A stretch of DNA of 64,000 nt from Imhoffiella fuscus. GTDB lineage: Bacteria; Pseudomonadota; Gammaproteobacteria; Chromatiales; Chromatiaceae. Under the pieces are notes generated by a model. It had not been told where the DNA came from. It did not search any database and worked only from the letters and a program-made list of their open reading frames with translations. Shown here piece after piece: positions 40,935-49,390 of this stretch (the stretch's first letter is position 1; every line of letters starts with the position of its first letter). Location of the stretch: the NCBI RefSeq assembly GCF_042682685.1, contig NZ_JBHUHX010000004.1:186001-250000 (forward strand), given 5' to 3'. A program made the position numbers and the translations under genes.

Positions 40935-43076
40935 ATGAGAACGACAACGGCGATGCTGGTGGGGCTGTCGGTCCTGGGGGTGTCTGGTTCGGGTCTGGAG
41001 ACCGCATGGGCGGCGTCCGACTCCACGCCGAACATCCTCTTCGTGATCATGGACGACGTGGGCATCGATCAGATGCGGGTGTTCGGCTACGGCAGCGTCA
41101 GTTCGCCGAGCACGCCGACCATTGATCGGATCGCCCGATCCGGGGTCCGCTTCCGCAACACCTGGTCGATGCCGGCCTGCACCACCAGCCGGGCGGTGGT
41201 GTTCGACGCCCGTTTCCCCTTCCGTACCAACGTCCTCGGCGCGCTCGGTCCCGACGACCTGGCCAACTCGATGGTCTCGCCCTTCGAAATGACGACGCCG
41301 AAACTGCTGGCGCAGCAGGGGTACGAGAGCGCCATGTTCGGCAAGTTTCATCTCGCCCTTCAGGGCAAGGATCCGGCCGGCGATGCGATGCCGCACAACC
41401 TCGGCTGGGACTATTTCGCGGGCTGGCTCGACGAGACCGGCGATCCCTCTTCGATCGACCTGACGGCCGGGGGCGTCGCCACGGACGGCAAGACCTATTC
41501 CTGCGGCTTCGTGCCGGGATCGCGCGCGGGCGGTGCCGATGGCGGCGCCTGCTACATGGCGGATGGGTCCTGCCGCAACCTGCGCGGCGTGGGATCGGTC
41601 CCGCCCGGTCGTCTCTGCCTGGATGCGGGCGGCATCCTGGATCCTGACAAGCGCTGCGAGACCTCGCCGCCCGAATATCTGGACTTCACCCGGCTCAACG
41701 GCCATTACGTGTCCCCACTGGTCTACAACTATCCGGACGGCTCGGTTGAGCGGGTGCCTCCGACCGACGCGCGCGCGCGTCGCTTCCGCGCAACCCTGGC
41801 GGTCGACGAGGCGATCGAATGGATCAACACTCGCCCGGAGGGGCAGCCCTGGATGGCGACGGTCAGCTTCGCCTCCGTCCACACCCCGATCATGCAGCCG
41901 CCCGTGGACCGCTCGCTTTTAGCCAACGTCAGGAGCAGCGACATGGACTGCTCCGACACGCTGGTGCAGCGCGTGCTGTCGAAGCTGATGCTCGAATCGC
42001 TCGACGCCGAACTGGGACGCCTGCTGCTGTCGGCACATCTCGCGTCCATCGGCCCGAGCGGCAACCTGGTCTATCGGCCGGAGCGCACCGATACTATGCT
42101 GATCGTCCTCGGCGACAACGGCAGCCTGGGGTATACCGTCAGGCGTCCATTCGATACCTCGCGCGCCAAGGGTACCGCCTATCAGACCGGCGTCTGGGTG
42201 CCGCTGATCGTCGCCGGTCCTCTGGTGGAGCGTCCGAGCCGCATCGTTTCCTCCATGGTGAACATCGCGGATCTCTACGCGCTCTTCGGTGAGATCGCCG
42301 GCATCGACGATGTCCGGAAGGCCGTCCCGAGACCGATCGACTCCGAACCCATGCTGCCCTATCTGATCGACCCCGGTCAGGACGGCATCCGGCAGTGGAA
42401 CTTCACCCAAGTGGGAACGAATCTGCAAGCGAACGGAGCCATCAACGGCCCCTGCACCATCAGCAGCACCTGTACCCAGATCCCGGTCACCAAGGGCGTC
42501 TGCGAGGACAACAACGGGACCTGGTGGGGAACCGGTCTCGACGCGCCGGACACCGAGGGCGCGCCGTCCGAGGGCTTCAGCTATTGCTGCGAGGTCGATG
42601 CCTTCCTGGTCGCCAGGGGCGAGGAGCCCTACGATATCAGCCCGCTCTCGGCGGTCGGCATCCGCAACGATCGCTACAAGATCGTGCGCAACAGCCTGAA
42701 GGCCTATGTCTCTCTGGACCAGCCCTGCGTGGACACGACCACCACGGAATTCTACGCGATCGACGAGGAGATCCCGAAGCCCCAACTCGACGAGGCGGGC
42801 ACCGAGCTTCCGCTCGACCAGCTGACCGCCGATCAGCAGCAGAATTTCGACGCACTCTCGGCGCAGCTGGAGACGCTTCTGGCGTCCCAGAAGGCGTGCC
42901 CGGGTGACGGCAATCTGGACCTGATCGTCGACCAGAAGGATCTTGACGACTGGCGTCATTACAGCGAGTCGAGCGGACTTTCGAGCGTCTACGACTTCAA
43001 CCTCGACGGACTGACCGACGCAGCCGACGAGGCTATCATCAAGCAGAACCTGGGGCTGCAATGCCCGAACGATTGA
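40935..43076 (+). CDS. Secreted type I sulfatase with C-terminal dockerin-like domain
   Basis: A 713-residue exported protein. The ATG at 40935, preceded by GGTGGA, gives a signal peptide ending ETAWA; an upstream ATG would add 35 residues in front of it. Sulfatase motifs: I-M-D-D-V-G (Asp40-41, metal ligands), the formylglycine site C-T-T-S-R-A with Cys82, KFHLALQG, and a late GDNG (metal ligands). The central residue is Thr instead of the usual Pro in C-x-P-x-R, but C-T-x-S-R forms exist. The last 60 residues contain two calcium-loop-like repeats, DGNLDLIVDQKDLDDWRHY and DFNLDGLTDAADEAIIKQNLG, typical of type I dockerins. It presumably removes sulfate from extracellular polysaccharides or lipids; many Cys in the middle suggest disulfides. 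Confidence 0.85.
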   Translation: MRTTTAMLVGLSVLGVSGSGLETAWAASDSTPNILFVIMDDVGIDQMRVFGYGSVSSPSTPTIDRIARSGVRFRNTWSMPACTTSRAVVFDARFPFRTNVLGALGPDDLANSMVSPFEMTTPKLLAQQGYESAMFGKFHLALQGKDPAGDAMPHNLGWDYFAGWLDETGDPSSIDLTAGGVATDGKTYSCGFVPGSRAGGADGGACYMADGSCRNLRGVGSVPPGRLCLDAGGILDPDKRCETSPPEYLDFTRLNGHYVSPLVYNYPDGSVERVPPTDARARRFRATLAVDEAIEWINTRPEGQPWMATVSFASVHTPIMQPPVDRSLLANVRSSDMDCSDTLVQRVLSKLMLESLDAELGRLLLSAHLASIGPSGNLVYRPERTDTMLIVLGDNGSLGYTVRRPFDTSRAKGTAYQTGVWVPLIVAGPLVERPSRIVSSMVNIADLYALFGEIAGIDDVRKAVPRPIDSEPMLPYLIDPGQDGIRQWNFTQVGTNLQANGAINGPCTISSTCTQIPVTKGVCEDNNGTWWGTGLDAPDTEGAPSEGFSYCCEVDAFLVARGEEPYDISPLSAVGIRNDRYKIVRNSLKAYVSLDQPCVDTTTTEFYAIDEEIPKPQLDEAGTELPLDQLTADQQQNFDALSAQLETLLASQKACPGDGNLDLIVDQKDLDDWRHYSESSGLSSVYDFNLDGLTDAADEAIIKQNLGLQCPND

Positions 43077-43396
43077 AACGTCTCGTGGGCGATGGCCTTC
43101 AAGCGGCAAGCTGCTCCAGTCGGTGCCAAAGAACTGCAGACGCATCAAAGGGATGAGTGTGAGTGCATCAGGGCTGTAACGGTCACATGAAGTGAACATG
43201 CTGGCCCCTGCCGTCTTTGGGTTCGCTACGCTGCCGAGTCGTCCGGGATAGCGATCCGAACGTCGCCGCTCAACCATCCGGCGCTTTTTCGTGTTGGATC
43301 CTGTCAACACCGATAAGAAGATTCGAGTAGTGTATAGATCTCTCATTCGGGAAGGGCCTCCGCTTCCCGGCCGACGATATTCTAAGGAGTACGGTG
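43077..43396. other. Intergenic region between sulfatase and GNAT genes
   Basis: A 320-base gap without coding potential. A 7-bp stem (CGGGAAG facing CTTCCCG, loop 8) lies at about 43348-43372, just upstream of the AAGGAG ribosome-binding site of the acetyltransferase gene, and might influence its translation. Confidence 0.45.
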
Positions 43397-44254
43397 ATGG
43401 CCTCAGAACCGATCATCCGCGCCATGACGCGCAACGAGCTGGACACACTGGTGGACTGGGCGGCCGAGGAGGGCTGGAATCCAGGACTCAATGACGCCCA
43501 GATCTTCTGGGATACCGACCCCGATGGTTTCATCGCCGCCGAGCGCGATGGGGAGTTGATCGGCGGCGGTTCGATCGTCGCCTATGGCGAGCGCTTCGGT
43601 TTCATGGGGTTCTTCATCGTCCGTCCCGACCAGCGCGGCCAGGGGCTCGGTCGCCAGCTTTGGCACATCCGTCGCGATCGCCTCATCGCGCGGCTTCGCG
43701 AGCCTGTCACGATCGGCATGGACGGTGTGTTCGGCATGCAGGACTTCTATTCCCGTGGCGGTTTCGTACTGAGTCACCGGGATCTGCGTTTCGAAGGGGT
43801 TGGCTTCTCGGTCAAGCGGGATGCGCGTCTGGTCGATCTGGCCGAGGTGCCCTTCGAGCTCCTGGCCAGCTACGATGCCGCCCACTTTCCCGCCCCGCGC
43901 GAGGAGTTCCTGCGCGCCTGGATCGCCCAGCCCGGCAGCCGCGCGCTTGGCGCGATGGATGGCGTCGGGCTCCAGGGGTACGGCGTCATCCGTCCCTGTC
44001 GCCAGGGCTTCAAGATCGGACCGCTGTTCGCCGCCGACATCCAGACCGCCGAGGCGCTGTTTTACGGGCTTGTCGATCATGCGCCCGGCGCGCCCATCTT
44101 CCTCGACGTGCCAGAGAACAATCCCCAGGCATTGGCGCTCGCCGCGCGCCATGGTCTGCACGAGGTCTTCGGTTGTGCCCGCATGTACCTCGGTCCCTTT
44201 CCGACTGTGCCAGACGCGGAGGTTTTCGGGGTCACCACCTTCGAGCTCGGTTAG
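43397..44254 (+). CDS. GNAT-family N-acetyltransferase
   Basis: A 285-residue protein of the GCN5-related acetyltransferase fold. Its N-terminal half carries the acetyl-CoA loop V-R-P-D-Q-R-G-Q-G-L-G-R-Q-L-W at about 78-92 and the expected strands before it (RDGELIGGGSIVAYGERFGFMGFFIV). The C-terminal half (about 150-285) is a second GNAT-like domain of the kind called acetyltransferase domain 2 (YYGxxRPCRxGFKIGPLFAxD...AxxLxxxL), with GYGVIRPCRQGFKIGPLFAADIQTAEALFYGL. Substrate is unknown. AAGGAG stands 7 bases before the ATG. The stop is directly followed by the PuuE-type gene, so the two are likely cotranscribed. Confidence 0.88.
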   Translation: MASEPIIRAMTRNELDTLVDWAAEEGWNPGLNDAQIFWDTDPDGFIAAERDGELIGGGSIVAYGERFGFMGFFIVRPDQRGQGLGRQLWHIRRDRLIARLREPVTIGMDGVFGMQDFYSRGGFVLSHRDLRFEGVGFSVKRDARLVDLAEVPFELLASYDAAHFPAPREEFLRAWIAQPGSRALGAMDGVGLQGYGVIRPCRQGFKIGPLFAADIQTAEALFYGLVDHAPGAPIFLDVPENNPQALALAARHGLHEVFGCARMYLGPFPTVPDAEVFGVTTFELG

Positions 44255-44256
44255 CC

Positions 44257-45189
44257 ATGGACGCCTGGCATCCGCGCGATCTCCAGGGCTATGGCCGCCA
44301 TCCACCCCACCCGCACTGGCCTTGCGGTGCGCGTCTAGCGCTACAGTGCGTCGTCAATGTGGAGGAAGGGGCCGAGCGCACCCTCCTCAACGGCGACGAC
44401 GGTTCGGAGGACTATCTGTCCGAGCTGTCAGGTATCCGGCGGCGTTTCGGAGAGCGCCATTACAGCGCGGAAGGGCTGCACGACTATGGTGCCCGGGTCG
44501 GCTTCTGGCGTCTGCTGCGTCTGTTCGACGCGCGCAAGATCCCCTTCACCGCCTTCGCCTGCGGGCGGGCGCTGGAACTCAATCCCGAGATCGGCGCTGC
44601 GCTCGGCGAACTGGGGCACGAGGTCGCCGGTCACGGCTACCGTTGGATCGACTATCGCGATGTCGACGCGGCGACCGAGCGCGAGCACATCGCCCACACC
44701 TGCCGGATCATCGCCGAGACCTGCGGCCAACGACCGGTCGGCTGGTACGGCGGACGGGTCAGCCCAAACACCCGCAGGCTCCTGGTGGAGCACGGGGGCT
44801 TTCTCTACGACTCCGATGCCTACGACGACGAGCGGCCCTATTGGCTGACCGAGCGCGGCCAGTCTCACCTGATCGTGCCATACAGTCTGGTCACCAACGA
44901 CATCCGTTATCTGCTGTCTCCCGGTTGCGCCACGGGGGACGATTTCTTCATCCTGCTGCGCGATGCCTTCGACACGATGAGGGCAGAGGGCCGGGAGCGC
45001 CCGGCCATGATGAGCGTCGGGCTGCATTCGCGGATCAGCGGCCATCCGGCGCGGGCGCGGGGCCTGGCACGTTTTCTCGACTATGCCGCCGGATTCGATG
45101 ACATCTGGTTCTGTCGCCGGCGCGAGATCGCCGAGCATTGGGTCGCGCACTTCGGGCAGCCGACGGCCAAGCGGAGCACTGCATCATGA
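44257..45189 (+). CDS. puuE: PuuE-type allantoinase (polysaccharide deacetylase family)
   Basis: A 310-residue enzyme of the carbohydrate-esterase-4 fold. It starts PRDLQGYGRHPPHPHWPCGARLALQCVVNVEEGAE, and continues with LSELSGIRRRFGERHYSAEGLHDYGARVGFWRLLRLF, GHEVAGHGYRWIDYRDVD, RPVGWYGGRVSPNTRRLLVEHGGFLYDSDAYDDERPYW, matching PuuE allantoinase along its length. PuuE hydrolyses allantoin to allantoate without metal. The three residues corresponding to the deacetylase metal site are altered, as in PuuE. It begins 2 bases after the GNAT stop, and the ATGA overlap with the lipoprotein that follows (45186) couples their translation. No other purine-degradation gene is in the window. Confidence 0.85.
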   Translation: MDAWHPRDLQGYGRHPPHPHWPCGARLALQCVVNVEEGAERTLLNGDDGSEDYLSELSGIRRRFGERHYSAEGLHDYGARVGFWRLLRLFDARKIPFTAFACGRALELNPEIGAALGELGHEVAGHGYRWIDYRDVDAATEREHIAHTCRIIAETCGQRPVGWYGGRVSPNTRRLLVEHGGFLYDSDAYDDERPYWLTERGQSHLIVPYSLVTNDIRYLLSPGCATGDDFFILLRDAFDTMRAEGRERPAMMSVGLHSRISGHPARARGLARFLDYAAGFDDIWFCRRREIAEHWVAHFGQPTAKRSTAS

Positions 45190-45701
45190 GCCTTTCACCG
45201 ACCCCAGGTTTCGAGCCGAAAAAAGACACATGGCGAAGTTCCCTCGGTCCGCACGGCCGCGCGGGTGCGGTTCTGATCGCGGTGTTGCTCGGCGGTTGCG
45301 CGCAGCCGCTGGGCACGACGCGACCGTCCCTGACGCTGCGTGTGACCGCACCGATCGAGATCCCTCCGCAGCGTGCGCACGCGATCCTGCAAGGCGGACG
45401 GTTGGCCAACTACGGCAACCGGACCGAGCCGTATTGCGAGCTGGAGGTCCGTCGGGTTTCGGGCGAGGAGCCCCAATGGATCCGGCAGGGCGAGTTCCAG
45501 GTCGGTCGAATCAGTCAGCAGGTCCTGATCGATCCCACGACCCGGATTCCAGACTTTCTCGTGGTCAGGGGCTGTTCGGATCCGGTCTTCCAGGAAAGCG
45601 TCTGGTGGCTGGAGTCGCCTGCGCCGAGCGAGGTGCTCTTTCTGCGCTGCATCGCGCCTTACTTCGATTGCCGCTCTCGGTCGATCAGGTCCAGCAGGTA
45701 G
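45186..45701 (+). CDS. Probable lipoprotein, function unknown
   Basis: A 171-residue protein with an internal hydrophobic segment at about 27-38 ending in L-G-G-C-A, a lipobox-like site at Cys38. The 26 residues before it are polar, which is long for a lipoprotein signal peptide, so the true start may be further inside. The mature part is mixed alpha/beta (LTLRVTAPIEIPPQRAHAILQGGRLANYGNRTEPYCELEVRRV...) and contains paired Cys at GC, YC, RGC, RCIAPYFDC. I know no family for it. The ATG overlaps the PuuE stop. Confidence 0.65.
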   Translation: MSLSPTPGFEPKKDTWRSSLGPHGRAGAVLIAVLLGGCAQPLGTTRPSLTLRVTAPIEIPPQRAHAILQGGRLANYGNRTEPYCELEVRRVSGEEPQWIRQGEFQVGRISQQVLIDPTTRIPDFLVVRGCSDPVFQESVWWLESPAPSEVLFLRCIAPYFDCRSRSIRSSR

Positions 45702-45869
45702 TCGGTGAGTATCTGAGCGTCGGTATTGGCGAACCACTCCATGGGAGCGCCGACCCTGGGGGCGAGGCCAGGACGCCTTGAGTCGCTCGCCGAACTCTTG
45801 TCTGCTACCGGCCGATTCCTAGACCGCATAAAATACGTGGATTAGGACAGTCGAGTCGAACCAACCCTC

Positions 45870-46970
45870 ATGCCAGAAACGGGTCAGCCATTCGGATTCA
45901 GCCCCGCCGCGCGTTTTCTGCTGGTCGCCGGCGCCTTTGTCGTGGTCATTGCCGGACTCAAGGCCGCCTCCAATCTGATCACGCCCTTCCTGCTCGCGGT
46001 CTTCATCGCCGTGGTGCTGCAGCCGCCCATCCGCTATCTGCGCCAGCACGGTCTGCCCGGCTGGGCGGCCATGCTGCTGGTCGTGGCGGTGCTCATCGGG
46101 GTCGGCGGCGCCATGGTCGGACTCTTCAGCGGGTCGCTGAACGCCTTCAATACGAGCCTCCCGGACTATCAGGAGCGGCTCAAGACCATGACCGGCGAAG
46201 CGGCGAGCTGGTTGGACCTCGTCGGGGTGCATGTCTCAAAGGATGCGCTGAACTCGATGATCGACCCCGCGCGCACGCTCGGTCTGGCGGGCGATCTGAT
46301 CAAGGGGTTGGGCGGGGCGCTGGCCAACGCCTTCCTCATCCTGCTGACGGTCGTCTTCATCCTGCTGGAGGCCAACAGCCTGCCCAACAAGCTCCGGGCT
46401 GCACTGCGCGCGCCAGAGGTTTCCATGGGGCATCTGCGCGAGGTGCTCCAGACCATCAATCGCTATATGTTCATCAAGGCCAACACCAGTTTGGCCACCG
46501 GGTTGCTGATCTGGATCTGGTTGACCTTTCTGGGCGTCGATTTCGCGGCCATGTGGGCGACCCTCGCATTCCTGCTCAACTTCGTGCCCACCATCGGTTC
46601 GATCATCGCTGCCGTCCCGGCGGTACTGCTGACGCTGGTCCAGCTCGATTTGGAATCCGTACTCCTGGTGACCGCCGGCTATCTTGGCGTCAACGTCCTG
46701 ATCGGCAGCTTCGTCGAGCCGCGCGTCATGGGACGCGGGCTCGGACTTTCGACTCTGGTCGTCTTCGTTTCCCTGGTCTTCTGGGGCTACGTCCTCGGCT
46801 CGGTCGGCATGCTGCTGTCGGTTCCCCTGACCATGGCGCTCAAGATCGCGCTCGACGTCAATCCTCAGACCCGCCCCTTCGCCATCATGCTCGGCCCGGA
46901 GATCGAGGCCAAGCACGCCTTCGACTCGGCTCGACGCGAGATCGCGAAAATAGACAAGGACCAGACCTAG
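45870..46970 (+). CDS. AI-2E family transporter
   Basis: A 366-residue membrane protein of the AI-2E (TqsA/PerM) family. It has the typical N-terminal pair of helices (FLLVAGAFVVVIAGLKAASNLITPFLLAVFIAVVLQPPIRYL), a large central loop (about 90-150), and C-terminal helices with the conserved VEPRVMGRGLGLSTLVVFVSLVFWGYVLGSVGMLLSVPLTMALKIAL. Members are trimeric/pentameric exporters or sodium/proton antiporters; a role in AI-2 export is shown only for TqsA. It ends convergently four bases into the polyamine operon end. Start at ATG 45870; a CTCATG context without clear ribosome-binding site. Confidence 0.88.
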   Translation: MPETGQPFGFSPAARFLLVAGAFVVVIAGLKAASNLITPFLLAVFIAVVLQPPIRYLRQHGLPGWAAMLLVVAVLIGVGGAMVGLFSGSLNAFNTSLPDYQERLKTMTGEAASWLDLVGVHVSKDALNSMIDPARTLGLAGDLIKGLGGALANAFLILLTVVFILLEANSLPNKLRAALRAPEVSMGHLREVLQTINRYMFIKANTSLATGLLIWIWLTFLGVDFAAMWATLAFLLNFVPTIGSIIAAVPAVLLTLVQLDLESVLLVTAGYLGVNVLIGSFVEPRVMGRGLGLSTLVVFVSLVFWGYVLGSVGMLLSVPLTMALKIALDVNPQTRPFAIMLGPEIEAKHAFDSARREIAKIDKDQT

Positions 46971-49216
46971 AATTTCACGCAGTCGACGAAGTAACGTACC
47001 TCGCCGTCGACCGTTTCCTTCACCAGTCCGTGGATATCGGTCTCGAAGCCGGGGAAGCTGGTGTTGAATTCGCGGGCGAATTTCAGGTAGCGGACGATGG
47101 TGGCGTTGAAGCGCTCGCCCGGGATGAGGAGCGGAATGCCGGGCGGGTAGGGGGTCAGCAGCACGCTGGTGATGCGTTCTTCCAGGTCGTCGATGCTGAC
47201 CCGATCGATCTCGCGGTGCGCCATTTTGGCGAATGCGACGGCCGGTTTCATGGCCGGGACGAAATCGGAGAGATACATGTCGGTGGTCAAGCGTGCGACG
47301 TCGTTGGCCTTGTAGATGCCGTGGATCTGGTCGCAGAGATCGCGCAGTCCCACCTTTTCATAGCGCGGATAGGCCTGGATGAATTCAGGCAGCACGCGCC
47401 AGAGCGGCTGGTTGCGGTCGTAGTCGTCTTTGAACTGCTGCAGCTCGGTCACCATCGTGTTCCAGCGGCCCTTGGTGATGCCGATGGTGAACATGATGAA
47501 GAAGGAATAGAGACCGGTCTTCTCGACCACGATGCCGTGCTCGGCCAGATATTTGGTGACGACGCCCGCCGGGATGCCCGATTCGGCGAACTTGCCGTCA
47601 ACGTCCAGTCCCGGAGTGATGACGGTCGCCTTGATGGGGTCGAGCATGTTGAAGCCGGGGGCCAGGTCGCCGAATCCGTGCCAGCGATCGCCGGCCTTCA
47701 GGACCCAATCCTCGCGATCGCCGATGCCTTCCTCGGCCAGATAGTCCGGTCCCCAGACCTTGAACCACCAGTCGGCTCCGAACTCCGCATCGACCTTGCG
47801 CATGGCGCGGCGGAAGTCGAGCGCCTCCATGATGGATTCGTGTACCAGCGCGGTCCCTCCCGGCGGCTCCATCATGGCGGCGGCGACGTCGCAGGACGCG
47901 ATGATGGCGTACTGCGGACTGGTGGAGGAATGCATCAGATAGGCCTCGATAAAGCTGTTGCGATCGAGTGTTCGGGATGCGGATTCCTGCACCAGGATCT
48001 GAGAGGCCTGCGAGAGTCCTGCCAGCAACTTGTGGGTCGACTGGGTGGCGAAGACCATGGATTCGTCGCAGGCCGCCCGGTTCTGTCCGATGGCGTGCAT
48101 GCCGACGTAGAAGTCGTGGAAGGAGGCGTGCGGCAGCCAGGCCTCGTCGAACAGCAGGGTGTCGATCTTGCCGTCCAGCAGCGATTTGATGGCGTCGACG
48201 TTGTAGAGCACGCCGTCGTAGGTGCTTTGGGTAATCGTGAGCACGCGCGGCTGGGACTTGATGCCCTTGGCGAAGGGATTGGCATCGATCTTCCGCTGGA
48301 TGTTCTCCGGGCGGAATTCATCGAGCGGGATCGGACCGATGATCCCGTAATGATTGCGCGTCGGCATGAGGAACACCGGAATCGCGCCGGTCATGATGAT
48401 CGAGTGGAGGATCGACTTATGGCAGTTGCGGTCCACCACGACGATGTCGTCCGGTGCGACCGTCGAATGCCAGACGATCTTGTTCGAGGTCGAGGTGCCG
48501 TTGGTGACGAAGAACAGGTGATCGCAGTTGAAGATGCGCGCGGCGTTGCGCTCCGAGGCCGCTACCGGTCCCGAATGGTCGAGCAATTGTCCCAACTCGT
48601 CGACGGCGTTGCAGACGTCGGCGCGCAGCATGTTCTCGCCGAAGAACTGGTGGAACATCTGTCCGACCGGGCTCTTGAGGAAGGCGACGCCGCCGGAATG
48701 TCCAGGGCAGTGCCAGGAGTAGGAACTGTCTGCGGCATAGTGGGTGAGGGCGCGGAAGAAGGGCGGCGCCAGGCTGTCGAGATAGGCTCGGCATTCGCGC
48801 ATGACATAGCGCGCGATGAACTCGGGCGTGTCCTCGAACATATGAATGAAGCCGTGCAGCTCCTTCAGGACATCGTTCGGGATGTGGCGCGAGGTGCGGG
48901 TTTCGCCGTAGAGGAAGATGGGGATGTCCTCGTTGCGGACCCGAACCTCCAGCACGAACTCGCGCAGGGTGGCGAGCGCCTCTTGGATCTCTTCCGGTGA
49001 GCCGCTGCCGAATTCCTCGTCATCGATCGAGAGGATGAAGCAGGAGGCGCGGCTCTGCTGCTGGGCGAACGATCTCAAATCGCCATAGCTGGTGACTCCG
49101 AGGACCTCCAGGCCCTCGCTTTCGATCGCCTTGGCGAGGGCGCGAATGCCAAGACCGCTCGTGTTCTCGGAGCGGAAGTCCTCGTCGATGATGACGACTG
49201 GAAAGCGAAAACGCAT
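46967..49216 (-). CDS. Ornithine/lysine/arginine decarboxylase (fold-I PLP, AdiA-like size)
   Basis: A 749-residue PLP enzyme. The start at 49216 is preceded by AGGAGAA and is chosen over an upstream ATG. The N-terminal 130 residues are a receiver-like wing domain (VVIIDEDFRSENTSGLGIRALAKAIESEGLEVLG). The PLP domain shows SWHCPGHSGG..., FVTNGTSTSNKIV, LLFDEAWLPHASFHDF and the Schiff-base Lys396 in A-T-Q-S-T-H-K-L-L-A-G. Length matches inducible Orn/Lys/Arg decarboxylases (about 710-755). Substrate specificity cannot be read by eye; the context (carboxynorspermidine genes upstream on the same strand) suggests supply of putrescine, diaminopropane or a similar diamine for that pathway. A hairpin repeat separates it from the next gene. 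Confidence 0.88.
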   Translation of the reverse strand: MRFRFPVVIIDEDFRSENTSGLGIRALAKAIESEGLEVLGVTSYGDLRSFAQQQSRASCFILSIDDEEFGSGSPEEIQEALATLREFVLEVRVRNEDIPIFLYGETRTSRHIPNDVLKELHGFIHMFEDTPEFIARYVMRECRAYLDSLAPPFFRALTHYAADSSYSWHCPGHSGGVAFLKSPVGQMFHQFFGENMLRADVCNAVDELGQLLDHSGPVAASERNAARIFNCDHLFFVTNGTSTSNKIVWHSTVAPDDIVVVDRNCHKSILHSIIMTGAIPVFLMPTRNHYGIIGPIPLDEFRPENIQRKIDANPFAKGIKSQPRVLTITQSTYDGVLYNVDAIKSLLDGKIDTLLFDEAWLPHASFHDFYVGMHAIGQNRAACDESMVFATQSTHKLLAGLSQASQILVQESASRTLDRNSFIEAYLMHSSTSPQYAIIASCDVAAAMMEPPGGTALVHESIMEALDFRRAMRKVDAEFGADWWFKVWGPDYLAEEGIGDREDWVLKAGDRWHGFGDLAPGFNMLDPIKATVITPGLDVDGKFAESGIPAGVVTKYLAEHGIVVEKTGLYSFFIMFTIGITKGRWNTMVTELQQFKDDYDRNQPLWRVLPEFIQAYPRYEKVGLRDLCDQIHGIYKANDVARLTTDMYLSDFVPAMKPAVAFAKMAHREIDRVSIDDLEERITSVLLTPYPPGIPLLIPGERFNATIVRYLKFAREFNTSFPGFETDIHGLVKETVDGEVRYFVDCVKF

Positions 49217-49275
49217 CGCGTTCTCCTGATGAGAATCAAAATACCCTGGGGATGCTAGACCCTGGAAGCCGGTGT

Positions 49276-49340
49276 TTGAACCGCAAAGGCGCAAAGAGCG
49301 CGAAGATATTCTTTGCGTCCTTCGCGCCTTTGCGGTTCAA
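49276..49340. repeat. 65-bp near-perfect hairpin repeat element
   Basis: TTGAACCGCAAAGGCGC (49276-49292) is mirrored exactly at 49324-49340, and the inner parts pair partially (CAAAGAGCGCGAAG against CTTTGCGTCCTTCG). Elements with this CCGCAAAGGCGC pattern recur in many gammaproteobacterial and other genomes as mobile palindromic repeats. It lies in the polyamine operon between two genes, and in RNA would be a strong hairpin. Confidence 0.8.
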
Positions 49341-49390
49341 GTCTTTTGGAAGTCGAATGGGGCTGCCTTGGGCCGGGCAGCCGTTCTCGA

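Noticed and set aside
46553..49000. 815-codon plus-strand open frame opposite the decarboxylase gene
   Set aside because: Antisense of an unmistakable PLP decarboxylase and rich in His/Asp/Val repeats as expected for a shadow frame.
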